IMG/VR virus record: IMGVR_UViG_3300020473_000021
Location: 62,001-126,000 of that record
Length of the DNA stretch: 64,000 bases
Reading direction: 5' to 3' (one strand)
DNA from: a virus
Below, piece after piece: positions 52,566-62,322 of the stretch. The notes beneath the pieces were generated by a model. The model ran no database searches. It was given only the letters and a program-made list of their open reading frames with translations, and was not told the DNA's origin. The position numbers and the translations under genes are program-made. Position 1 is the first letter of the stretch; every line of letters begins with the position of its first letter.

Positions 52566-55500
52566 ATGAATATCGAACAACTCTCTAAAGAGATAAATAA
52601 AGTCGTCCGAGTACTGGGCGATAAGCTATCGGCTAGACATAATGAATTGGATAACCGAATAGCTTCACATGAGCAACGTACTGATAATCCACATGCCGTT
52701 ACTAAACAGCAAGTGGGCTTAGGTGAACTACCTAATGCAACTACCATCAGTCGGAGTGATGAGTCGACGGACAAGTTACTCCTTGCTAGATCGCTCGCCG
52801 ATCACACGAATAATAGTACCGATCACGACGATCGGTATTATACTCAAGTGCAAGTCGACGATAAGGATACGTCAGTTCTAAATGCGGCTAAGGGATATAC
52901 TGACACTAATGTCAATAATACCAATGAAGCATTGGAATTCCATAAATCGTCTACTGACCATGATGACCAGTATTACACTCAAAGTCAAGTAGACGATAAA
53001 GATGCGTCTGTATTGTCGCAAGCAAAACAACATGCAGATAACGTATCTCAACAAAATTCCACTGAAGTAAACAACAGTCTAGAAACCCATAAGTCGTCAA
53101 ACGACCATGATACGCGTTACTATACTCAACTTCAATTGGATGATCGTTTTGAAGGTCTTGTTGGGGACATTAATTCTGCGTTGTCTAATCGTGACGAAGC
53201 ATTCGAGACACACAAAGACTCGAATGATCACGATGAGCGTTATTATACGAAAACTCAAATCGATAGCCAAGTAAGCACTATCAATACGACTATTTCCGAT
53301 AATGATACTGCACAAACGCAGGCGCTTGAGACACATAAAACATCGACAGATCACGATTATCGTTACTACACTAAAACGCAGATCGACGATCAGATGTCTT
53401 TGGTAAATCAAACGATCAACCAGAACGATACCGATCAAACTCAAGCTCTGACAACACACAAAGGGTCTGGCGACCATGATGGTCGCTATTATACTCAGAC
53501 ACAAGTGGATACGTTAGCCTCGACTATACGGGATGAAATATCTCAAACTGGAAGTTCGGCTACGACTGATCTAGAAAACCACAAGACTTCAACAGACCAC
53601 GACTATCGTTATTATACGAAAGCACAGGCGGATGCTCAGCTTGCTCTTAAAACGGATATCAGTAGCATTGTAGATAATTTAACATCTACATTAGTGGATG
53701 TTCCTTTAAGTGCTAATCAGGGTCGAGTGTTGAAAGGTTTAGTCGATCAAATCAACGCCACTATTATGTCCGACGATGCAACCCTTGATGAGTTGCAAGA
53801 GATTGTGGACTTCATTAAACTCAATCGAAATGAGTTAGATGCATTGTCGATATCTGGTGTAGCTGGACTACAAACTGCACTTGATGGTAAAGTTGATAAG
53901 GTCACTGGTAAAGCGTTGTCGACTAACGACTTAACTGACGTGTTGTTAGCTAAATTGCAAGGCATTGAAGATGGTGCTCAAGTAAACCGACCCATCACCA
54001 ATAGTCGCACTACAAACAGTGCTGAGACAGCATTATCGGCCAAGGGCATGAATGATCACGTGATGAGTGGTGATCATGATGGTCGCTACTACACGCATAC
54101 TCAGGTAGATAGTAAAGATGCTGCTACTTTACAATCAGCAAAAGAATACGCCGATAGCGTTGGGTCAAATACCGGTACACAGGCTACTCAAGACTTAGAT
54201 GCGCATAAAACGTCTACTGATCATGATACTCGTTATTATACACATCAACAAGTAGATGATGCGATTGCCGCTGCAAAGAGTGAGGCTATTTCATCTGCGA
54301 ACAGTTCTTTGACGACACATAAATCGTCAACAGATCACGATAGTAGATACTACACACAGACTCAAGTTGAGTCTATGTTGGCTGATACTCAAAGTGCGGC
54401 TGAAAGTACCGCTAGTGGTGCATTGACTACACATAAGAGTTCGGGCGATCACGATGGTCGATATTACCGTAAAGGTGAAATCGATACGAAATTATCTCAA
54501 ACTCAATCTGCTGCGGAAAGTACTGCAAGCACTGCGCTATCGAATCACAAATCTTCTGGCGATCACGATGGGCGTTACTATACGCAATCTCAAATCGATC
54601 AGAAGTTTGCGGATGTTCAATCCACTATCGACCAAGGTGTGGCCGACGACCTTAATGCTCACAAATCTTCAAGTGACCATGATAGTCGTTACTACACTCA
54701 AAGTCAGGTGGATGCGAAAGTATCTGGTGCAGAAAGTCGAGCTACATCATTGACTGAAACTCGTTACGAGCAAGTCCTATCGGAATTCGTTAAGACGGAT
54801 GTTAAGATAGCTGCGCGTGGTGATGATGTTGAGGCGATGAAAGGTACTGAGCAATCTTTCCAAGAGATATTTAACTCTTGGATGAGATTCAGTCGTAGTA
54901 CTAGTGGTTTAGGTAATGAAGCCAATCCAGCAGAACTCACTGAATGGATCTACAATTCAACAGACGACACGATCGAGTGTGCTATAAACTCAGGCTCTTA
55001 CATTGGGTTTATTTCACCCGATAAGTTTGAAGAATATGTGTTTGAAGTTAAGATGAGTTCGACCAGTACTGATGACGATTGGATTACTGTTGTTGCGGCT
55101 TATGCTGAAGACAATAATGGTAATGGCTTCACGCTTGACGTTGTTCGTGCTCTCAATGGCGATGCACCTATGGTTATTAATTATAATCATAGTTCGCAGG
55201 GCACCATTAAGTTGGCTGAAGTGCTTGACCCACTACACTGGGGTGATGGAAATATCGCTACTGGCCCAATCGGTGGTAATACGCTACCGGGTTGGGGTAA
55301 TGGTTCACCCAACGGTGTTCGTGTTAAAGTTACTCGCAATGGTGACATATTCACTATTGAGACAACTCAAACGAATGATGGTAGCGACAACTACCTACCG
55401 GGTGCTACAGTAACGATTGACTTAAATAGTCGACCTGAACTATCGGTGTTTAAAGGTCCTAAGCAATACGGTATCGGTGCACAATCTCAGGCTAACTCAA

Positions 55501-55838
55501 CTTGGGATTTCATTCAGAAACCAAGTTCACTAGAAGACATCGTGGATGTCGTCAATGGTGTAGTTTGGCGGTATGATTCGGTCAGCGGGTGGACTTCTTC
55601 AGCGATCACTGATGCAACTCAATACGTTACACCAGATCGTGTTTATCGAAATGATGGACGCATATTTGTATCGGATGGCGAAGGAAACATCTTAGAGGTT
55701 GCTACAAAAGATCCTCTAACTGGTAGTATTCATGCTGGCGACAGCGTGACCCTCGGTGGACCCGACGCTTCGGGTGCTCGTTATAGCGTTTCCTATGACA
55801 GCGACACCGATTCTTTGGATGTTACCCATTTGGGATAA
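52566..55838 (+). CDS. Repeat-rich tail fibre protein
   Basis: 1090 aa. The N-terminus contains NPHAVTKQQVGLGELPNATT, typical of fibres. Thirteen copies of a module with the core DHD-RYYT-Q-D follow, seven at about 84-355 and six at about 495-705. A middle section (PLSANQGRVLKGLVDQ, SDDATLDELQEIVDFIK, GKALSTNDLTDVLLAKL) is also standard in fibres. The C-terminal 330 residues are a beta-rich domain, probably the receptor-binding part, with a small 'GGVYSYD'-type end lacking. The repeats would form a trimeric shaft. A hairpin terminator separates it from the next fibre gene. Confidence 0.85.
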   Translation: MNIEQLSKEINKVVRVLGDKLSARHNELDNRIASHEQRTDNPHAVTKQQVGLGELPNATTISRSDESTDKLLLARSLADHTNNSTDHDDRYYTQVQVDDKDTSVLNAAKGYTDTNVNNTNEALEFHKSSTDHDDQYYTQSQVDDKDASVLSQAKQHADNVSQQNSTEVNNSLETHKSSNDHDTRYYTQLQLDDRFEGLVGDINSALSNRDEAFETHKDSNDHDERYYTKTQIDSQVSTINTTISDNDTAQTQALETHKTSTDHDYRYYTKTQIDDQMSLVNQTINQNDTDQTQALTTHKGSGDHDGRYYTQTQVDTLASTIRDEISQTGSSATTDLENHKTSTDHDYRYYTKAQADAQLALKTDISSIVDNLTSTLVDVPLSANQGRVLKGLVDQINATIMSDDATLDELQEIVDFIKLNRNELDALSISGVAGLQTALDGKVDKVTGKALSTNDLTDVLLAKLQGIEDGAQVNRPITNSRTTNSAETALSAKGMNDHVMSGDHDGRYYTHTQVDSKDAATLQSAKEYADSVGSNTGTQATQDLDAHKTSTDHDTRYYTHQQVDDAIAAAKSEAISSANSSLTTHKSSTDHDSRYYTQTQVESMLADTQSAAESTASGALTTHKSSGDHDGRYYRKGEIDTKLSQTQSAAESTASTALSNHKSSGDHDGRYYTQSQIDQKFADVQSTIDQGVADDLNAHKSSSDHDSRYYTQSQVDAKVSGAESRATSLTETRYEQVLSEFVKTDVKIAARGDDVEAMKGTEQSFQEIFNSWMRFSRSTSGLGNEANPAELTEWIYNSTDDTIECAINSGSYIGFISPDKFEEYVFEVKMSSTSTDDDWITVVAAYAEDNNGNGFTLDVVRALNGDAPMVINYNHSSQGTIKLAEVLDPLHWGDGNIATGPIGGNTLPGWGNGSPNGVRVKVTRNGDIFTIETTQTNDGSDNYLPGATVTIDLNSRPELSVFKGPKQYGIGAQSQANSTWDFIQKPSSLEDIVDVVNGVVWRYDSVSGWTSSAITDATQYVTPDRVYRNDGRIFVSDGEGNILEVATKDPLTGSIHAGDSVTLGGPDASGARYSVSYDSDTDSLDVTHLG

Positions 55839-55851
55839 AAACAATAATCGT

Positions 55852-55892
55852 GTGTGGGGTGGGCTGGTCCTACCCTACACGCGTTATTTTTC
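55852..55892 (+). terminator. Terminator/attenuator between fibre genes
   Basis: GTGTGGGGTGGG (55852-55863) pairs with CCTACCCTACAC (55869-55880) using two G-U pairs; loop CTGGT; followed by GCGTTATTTTTC. No promoter is obvious after it, so it may attenuate. Confidence 0.72.
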
Positions 55893-55904
55893 TGTGAGGC
55901 AAAA

Positions 55905-58757
55905 ATGGCTATCAAATACCACTTACCCTTGAATGGTAACCTGGACGAGGTTATATCTGGACACCCCATTACTTCAGTGGGTAATGTTCGGTTTGTAGAT
56001 GGTCCAGGATTGCAAGTTTTAGAACAAACGAGTAATGACCCATGTGGCGTTACTTTAGAAGATCCAGATATTAACATATTGAATTTCTGTGTAGCTTTTT
56101 GGGTAAGACCAACAGTTGTACCGGATACCGAATTCGATATGGTCATGAGTGGTGTAGACCAACAAGGCGAGCGCATAATCCAAGTTGATACACGGACTCC
56201 CGATAATGCGTTTTTACTTGCTGCGTTTAAATCTAACAGCGAACGAGTTTGGACAACGCACAACCTATCCACTACGTCTGAATTAAATCAATTCAGATGG
56301 ATGCATATTGTGATTGGTGTGAGTGAAGGTCACGCATATTTCTATCGCGATGGAGAATTAGTTGGCCGTAAAGAAATGAACCACCTTTACAATGAAAACA
56401 CACCGCTTAAAGAATTGCGATTAGTGGAAGTCAACGCAACAAACGATTTTAATGGTGCGTCTGAAGTACGTGGTGGTGACTTTGAAGTGAGTGACTTCAG
56501 AGTTTACGATTCCATGCTATCGCAACAACAAGTCTTCACGTTGTATAAGCGACCCATATTCCACTTCCCACTGATAGATGAACAATCGGTTAATTCGGGA
56601 ACATTCGTTTATAGTGAGAATCAAGGTTCAGCATTTAATCATCTGTTAAAAGGTCATGATTTCACTAACGGTGGGATTGTTACAGATTGGAATCCAAGAT
56701 ATTTACCGGGGCAAATCCATTTCACCATGTCTGCTGAGGTTAAATTGGAATCTGCTGGAGATGGTAGGATATTGGAAGTTAGAGATGCTAACAAGCCGGG
56801 TGCTCCTTTGATAACGTTTCGTCAAGAAAGCGGCACCATATACGCTCTATTAAGGGATGATGCGGGCGGTAGAAAAGACTTGACTCATTCAATGGAAGTC
56901 GATGGTAAATGGCATACTGTAACCATTGTTGTTTTAGATGGTAGAGCATCCATATACATCGATGGAGAATTTATTAAGTCACACCCAGATAAGTTAGCTG
57001 GGACTATCGATCTTAGGGGTCAGTATTTTGTTGTTGGCGCTAGAAATATTGACGGTACGATAGATTATCCTTATCAGTCGGTACTTAGAAATGTCTTTTG
57101 GTTCGATACAGCATTGACTAAATCTGAGATAAGAAAATTAATCATCAATGGTAACGGTAACGATGGTGAAGGCGGTTTCATGGTTAAGAAAGGGTTGTGG
57201 GAGCAACCTGTATATGATCCTCTTGTAGATGGATATAACTTGCTGATGGCGGGTGATGAGGAATATGGATATCGCCATGCTAACGACTCTTTCCAATACA
57301 TCCCTAGAGAAGATGGCAATCACGAATATATCGTCGATATACAACACGCAGTCATCTGGTTTGATCAAGCCATTGAGGTTTATGGAAATGGTCTAGATAC
57401 ATTTGACAACTACGGTATTTATAGCGAAGTAAAAGCGCTTGATGTTGTTTCACAAACTTACTTCATGATTGTCTGTTACGATAAAAACATGCGTAGAATA
57501 GCCATTCAAGATGTAAATATTCAAAGTGGAACGACCACGACGGTGACGCAGCAGGTGAACCCCGGAGATCAATGGGTGTATGTCGATAATGTAGCTGGTT
57601 GGACAACGGGTAGTACTAGACCAAGTACATATCACAACATGGTTTATTGGCTAGATGATCCGTCACCTTATGATGTCTATAAATACGCTCGTCGTCGGGA
57701 GAATTACACATCTACCGATGTAGACAACAATCGTGTCTATTTTGAAAACGGTTGGCCTGGACCCACACTACCTGCTGGGACTCCAGTAGCTAATTCTTTT
57801 TCAGGTGGAACGTTCTCTTACATCGGTGCTTCGGGAAGAAACCTCAATCCGACTGAGGGTTGGGTAGGTCTTGAAGGACAGACTGGTAACTCCGATAGCG
57901 TCGGCGGACTACGCTATGGTACTAAATTCATCAAAGTGGGTTGGTTACTAAACCGGTATACGAGTGAACACTCGAGGTCTGCACTTCGACGCATTCGCTG
58001 TTGGAATAAAGACTCACATCAACGTATTGACTTCCTTAAAGGTAAGTTCTTTGCCGATAGAGAAGGTCGAACTAATATCTACGAGTTGAATGAAGGTGGG
58101 TCAATAAACGAACCCGACCACTGGTTTCCATTCATTGGGAACGTGGATGACTATGGTAAGTCATCCTCAGTATCTAACGTTGATGTTTATTACGATTACG
58201 AGAGTGTCTACTTTAACGGTACGTCGTCTCACGTAACTATCGAGGACCACGTACCATTAGGGGTGGAGTTTACGGTATTTACTTGGTACAAGATGAGTTC
58301 TAATGATAAATATACTCATTTACTGTCTAACAACAACCAATATGTCTTCGCGTTCAAGATAGGTATTACTGACCCGTACGATGCTGATGCGTACATACAC
58401 ACCGGTAAAACCGGTAGTAAACGATTTGGCATAAAGGTACCTGTAGATGAATGGGTATCGTTGGCGGTGACCTATAAAGACGGTGCGTTGAAACAATACT
58501 ACAATGGTAAACTGGTTAACACGCACTACGTTAACTTCGACTCCATACCTGGTGGTAGATACCAAATCGGAAGAAATGGTCAGACGACTGGGGAATGGTC
58601 ACATGGCAACCAAAAAGATCTCTTTGTCTACACTAAGAAATTAGAAGACATAGATCTTGCCAGACTACATTCTTCAACTGGACCTAGTAAGAAGAATAAG
58701 ATATCTCACGTGCAAGATAAACTACTCGTAACTGGGGAAGTTTATAGTACAGTTTAA
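55905..58757 (+). CDS. LamG/concanavalin-type adhesin of the tail
   Basis: The start is at 55905 (MAIKYHLPLN), behind GAGG; a longer frame from 55854 runs through the terminator. 950 aa. At least three laminin-G/concanavalin-like domains: about 1-215 (FHYDSMLSQQQ-type end, DFEVSDFRVYDSMLS), 222-405 (KWHTVTIVVLDGRASIYIDG) and 740-930 (WVSLAVTYKDGALKQYYNGK). These bind glycans in many fibres. Co-directional with and similar in domain type to 58773. Confidence 0.75.
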   Translation: MAIKYHLPLNGNLDEVISGHPITSVGNVRFVDGPGLQVLEQTSNDPCGVTLEDPDINILNFCVAFWVRPTVVPDTEFDMVMSGVDQQGERIIQVDTRTPDNAFLLAAFKSNSERVWTTHNLSTTSELNQFRWMHIVIGVSEGHAYFYRDGELVGRKEMNHLYNENTPLKELRLVEVNATNDFNGASEVRGGDFEVSDFRVYDSMLSQQQVFTLYKRPIFHFPLIDEQSVNSGTFVYSENQGSAFNHLLKGHDFTNGGIVTDWNPRYLPGQIHFTMSAEVKLESAGDGRILEVRDANKPGAPLITFRQESGTIYALLRDDAGGRKDLTHSMEVDGKWHTVTIVVLDGRASIYIDGEFIKSHPDKLAGTIDLRGQYFVVGARNIDGTIDYPYQSVLRNVFWFDTALTKSEIRKLIINGNGNDGEGGFMVKKGLWEQPVYDPLVDGYNLLMAGDEEYGYRHANDSFQYIPREDGNHEYIVDIQHAVIWFDQAIEVYGNGLDTFDNYGIYSEVKALDVVSQTYFMIVCYDKNMRRIAIQDVNIQSGTTTTVTQQVNPGDQWVYVDNVAGWTTGSTRPSTYHNMVYWLDDPSPYDVYKYARRRENYTSTDVDNNRVYFENGWPGPTLPAGTPVANSFSGGTFSYIGASGRNLNPTEGWVGLEGQTGNSDSVGGLRYGTKFIKVGWLLNRYTSEHSRSALRRIRCWNKDSHQRIDFLKGKFFADREGRTNIYELNEGGSINEPDHWFPFIGNVDDYGKSSSVSNVDVYYDYESVYFNGTSSHVTIEDHVPLGVEFTVFTWYKMSSNDKYTHLLSNNNQYVFAFKIGITDPYDADAYIHTGKTGSKRFGIKVPVDEWVSLAVTYKDGALKQYYNGKLVNTHYVNFDSIPGGRYQIGRNGQTTGEWSHGNQKDLFVYTKKLEDIDLARLHSSTGPSKKNKISHVQDKLLVTGEVYSTV

Positions 58758-58772
58758 AGTAGGAGATAAATA

Positions 58773-61700
58773 ATGTCATTAGTAGCAAGATGGCCACTCA
58801 ATGGTCATGCTAGAGACATAGTGGGTGGCTTAGATGCCACCCGAGTTTCTGGATCTGGCCTAACTTGGAATACGTCGCCTATTGGGCTAGGTGCACAATT
58901 TAATGCAAACGATGACCGCATCATCATTCCACATGACGACTATATAAACAACCGCTGTTTTGGTAAATCAAAAGAATTTTCAGTATCGTTCTTTTATTAC
59001 CCGATAAGTTATTCGGATTATGGGTGTGTCATTCAAAAAGCAAGAGCAGGTAGTTGGTCTAACAGCACGATGGGTGTCTGGATATATAGTGGTGGAATAA
59101 GATTCATCATGGGATCTGATGTATCGGGTAATCCATCGGCTAGCTATACTGCCATAACTAAAAAACCCCCAGTCAATCAATGGGTTCATGTAACGTGTAT
59201 CGCCGATAGTAAAGAGATGGGGATGTACCTAAATGGTGAATTGGTAGGTAGAGTGGATATATCCACCATATCACACCCTAGGACGTCCAACGACGCACCC
59301 ATCACCATAGGTCCAAGATACGATAATGATGGCACCTACAGTAGTCTTAGGGGCGTTATAGCAGACATCAAGTTATATGATCACGTTTTAAGTAAACAAG
59401 AGATAATGGAAAATGGACTTGGGTTAATGTCTCATTGGCCGTTAACCAATCCACCCATTAATGGTGAGATATCTGGCGATTGTATAAACTCATCAAATGC
59501 AACGTTGTTACCGGACTACCTATATAAAGGAGGTATACCGGGTGAAATAACGTCTTACATTGAATTTACTGGAACGTTAAATGGTGGCGTATCGTTACCT
59601 AAAGATGATTTCTCTCAGAACTCAAAGTGGGGATCTGTTAGTTTTTGGTTTAAGATAGATCAGCTAACAAACTACAAACAATGGTTGTGGCATACCTATG
59701 TAAACCGAGATCGTGGAACCTATATCTCGGAAACAGGTGAAATAGTTGGTTTAGTTATACGTGGCGGTACTGATCCTAGTGCAGGTGAGTTTGCGACAGG
59801 TAAAACAATAAATGTTGGTGAGTGGCACCACCTAACGATGAGTTGGAATATATCCACTGGTGCAATCCATTTACATCTAGATGGTGTGTTAATACATACT
59901 GAGAATACTGGAAGTTGGACTGATGTTGAAAATGGCGATGAGACAACTATAGGTACCAGTACTGTGGGCGGTAGAACCATATTAGGTAAAGTTGCACACT
60001 TTAAAACGTTTGCTAGTCCACTTAGCTCACATCAAGTTAAGTTGTTGTATAAAAAGAGAACATCTATGTCAATGGAGGGTGCTCTCAATATCGAGAACTT
60101 AGATGAGGGATATGATCGAATTGCCGCAAAGGGTGAATTTCTTGTTGTAGATAGTGGGTTTTATGGTGACATACCCATATACGCCTATGAGGACAATACA
60201 GACCTTTATATCGGTGGGTATAAGGTAGCTACCCTATCACGAGGGGAGAGTTATACGTTACCTACGTCGATGCAGTCAGTTGGATTATCGATAAGTGCTT
60301 TTGGCAAACCCATCAGTATCGGCGGTACCCGCAACTGCATTTCAACACGTTGGGCCGGTAAAGCATTTGGTGTATGGGTCGATAGAGATCCAGGTGAAAT
60401 TGTTATATTCGCACCTTTCTCAGATGCGACTGTAGAGGTCGTTAGTACTCCGTTTGCAGATGCGACAGAGACAATCTCAACCATAACCATTCCGGCTGGA
60501 GAAAGTCATGCGGTGCCAAATGAGATACAGTACTTATATTTCATTCGATCGAATGTTGATATATGCGTTTATGCGATGGGTGTGAATTACGATAATCGAC
60601 CCGTATATCCCGCATCTAAAGAGCTGTATGGTATCGCCAGTGGACACGCGGATCTCGTTTCTCTAACTGATGGTGATGTTGAGGTATTTGGATCTGACGG
60701 TAGTTATGTCGACTATGGATTCAAAAGAAAGAATAGTGGTACCGGGAATGTAGCGGCGACTGGGGGTCTTTATACTGGGGCATCTAGTTTAATAAAAGCT
60801 ACCGGGTTAGTTTGCGTACATGCACAAGCAGATAGTGACGGTGGTGAAATAACCCCGTTTATAACTAAAGACGCTATGTCAACACATTTCTTACTCCCTA
60901 GCGATTGTGACTTTGTTGCATTTGTAGGATTGGAAGATAACGTCGCAGTTAAACATCTCGATACTAACATGATTGAACAACAATCCACCACAGCCATTTC
61001 TAATGGTGAAGGATTCCCGAGTAAGGCTAGGTTAGAAGGTGGTCTTTTAGCTGGACATTGGATTATCTGTGATCGTCCCGTGTACGCTATAATGCAACCT
61101 ACAGCAACAGACGACGAAACTGTCCTTTATGGATATAATCCGGATGTAGACAACGTATATCGTGAACACATCGATAAGTTTAGTGAAAACGGTTTATTCC
61201 CACAGGAATACATAGCCTACTTACCATTACACTCCGATGTGGTTGATCATGGCGTAAATGGTTTATATCACGATTCTATCAGCAAACCAGTTAAGTCAGA
61301 TCGTGGATTCACGTTCGATGGGATAGATAACTACTTAATGGTCTTATCTAACCAAGAAGCTGCCGATTTTATCGGTCAACCGGAAACTCAGTCAATCACG
61401 ATAGCTATGTCGTTTAAGAGTCTTGGCTCTTTAGCAACGAGCTCTGCATCGGCTAGGTTAATAACGAGGGATGCTTCCGACTATTGGGCTGTTGGTATCG
61501 ACCAGACGTCTGGGTTCCCACAACGCTTGAGGTGGTGGGATGCTTCTTCTGCATATAGTGAAGTCGGAGCAATAACTGATGGTTGGCACCGCTTGGTTAT
61601 GATTAGAGATTTGAATACTAATGTCGGTAAAATGTATCTCGATGGTAACTTACTTGGTGAATTTGTCGCTAGCTCAGGACCCGGTTCAAGTAGACCGATC

Positions 61701-61898
61701 TTAATTGGAGCCAATACCGAACAACAAATCAATAACACCGGAGATGCTTTCTACGGTGACATCGAAGATGTTCACGTTGTGGCTGGAGTTGTATCGGAAC
61801 AACATGTTAAGTCTGACTATCAGAGATTCGTGAAAAGAAATCGATCTTTATCGTTTGATAGATCTAGCAAAAATGTATATCAATTAATCGAGAGGTAA
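58773..61898 (+). CDS. LamG/concanavalin-type adhesin of the tail (second)
   Basis: 1041 aa. N-terminal LamG-like domains at about 1-215 (WVHVTCIADSKEMGMYLNGE) and 217-430 (EWHHLTMSWNISTGAIHLHL), a beta-rich middle (430-800), and a C-terminal LamG-like domain at about 808-1030 (GWHRLVMIRDLNTNVGKMYL). AGGAG precedes the ATG. Domain order resembles the upstream protein, so the two may be diverged duplicates. Confidence 0.75.
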   Translation: MSLVARWPLNGHARDIVGGLDATRVSGSGLTWNTSPIGLGAQFNANDDRIIIPHDDYINNRCFGKSKEFSVSFFYYPISYSDYGCVIQKARAGSWSNSTMGVWIYSGGIRFIMGSDVSGNPSASYTAITKKPPVNQWVHVTCIADSKEMGMYLNGELVGRVDISTISHPRTSNDAPITIGPRYDNDGTYSSLRGVIADIKLYDHVLSKQEIMENGLGLMSHWPLTNPPINGEISGDCINSSNATLLPDYLYKGGIPGEITSYIEFTGTLNGGVSLPKDDFSQNSKWGSVSFWFKIDQLTNYKQWLWHTYVNRDRGTYISETGEIVGLVIRGGTDPSAGEFATGKTINVGEWHHLTMSWNISTGAIHLHLDGVLIHTENTGSWTDVENGDETTIGTSTVGGRTILGKVAHFKTFASPLSSHQVKLLYKKRTSMSMEGALNIENLDEGYDRIAAKGEFLVVDSGFYGDIPIYAYEDNTDLYIGGYKVATLSRGESYTLPTSMQSVGLSISAFGKPISIGGTRNCISTRWAGKAFGVWVDRDPGEIVIFAPFSDATVEVVSTPFADATETISTITIPAGESHAVPNEIQYLYFIRSNVDICVYAMGVNYDNRPVYPASKELYGIASGHADLVSLTDGDVEVFGSDGSYVDYGFKRKNSGTGNVAATGGLYTGASSLIKATGLVCVHAQADSDGGEITPFITKDAMSTHFLLPSDCDFVAFVGLEDNVAVKHLDTNMIEQQSTTAISNGEGFPSKARLEGGLLAGHWIICDRPVYAIMQPTATDDETVLYGYNPDVDNVYREHIDKFSENGLFPQEYIAYLPLHSDVVDHGVNGLYHDSISKPVKSDRGFTFDGIDNYLMVLSNQEAADFIGQPETQSITIAMSFKSLGSLATSSASARLITRDASDYWAVGIDQTSGFPQRLRWWDASSAYSEVGAITDGWHRLVMIRDLNTNVGKMYLDGNLLGEFVASSGPGSSRPILIGANTEQQINNTGDAFYGDIEDVHVVAGVVSEQHVKSDYQRFVKRNRSLSFDRSSKNVYQLIER

Positions 61899-61902
61899 TA
61901 AG

Positions 61903-62322
61903 ATGGCTAATCTAAAAGATACCACGGTCAATGGTGAGTTGCGCGTGACGCGTGGTGTTAAAATGCTAGGGCCTCTCTTGAGGTTTTTCAAGAGTCCGAC
62001 GTATGGTACTGGTGAGCCAATAGAATATGTTAAGGTCGTCGATACTGACGTCAATATCGGTGCCAATACGAATATCCAATATAACTTAGGCGATTACGTT
62101 AGTGATGTTTCTAAGTTTGATATTCGAGGGGCTCGTATTGAAGTTACCGCCTTGGATACCGAAACGGGGTCTCCTACAAATGGCGACTACGTAAACTCAG
62201 AAGCAATGATCACTAAAGCTATCTCTGGTGGTAATGCTGTTAAACTACATAACTACTCTAACGCAACTGCTCAATGTAAGGTATATATCGCACTTCCCAT
62301 TAAAGCAAGGGCTAATGCATGA
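61903..62322 (+). CDS. Small fibre/tail-tip protein, 139 aa
   Basis: Begins MANLKDTTVNGELRVTRGVKM, a start common in tail-fibre modules, then beta-rich text. AGAGG precedes the ATG. Overlaps the next gene by 4 bp (ATGA). Likely part of the host-recognition apparatus. Confidence 0.65.
   Translation: MANLKDTTVNGELRVTRGVKMLGPLLRFFKSPTYGTGEPIEYVKVVDTDVNIGANTNIQYNLGDYVSDVSKFDIRGARIEVTALDTETGSPTNGDYVNSEAMITKAISGGNAVKLHNYSNATAQCKVYIALPIKARANA

Noticed and set aside
52800-54720. Regularly spaced DNA repeats that could suggest a CRISPR array
   Set aside because: The repeats are in frame, degenerate at third codon positions and encode the DHD-RYYT fibre module.
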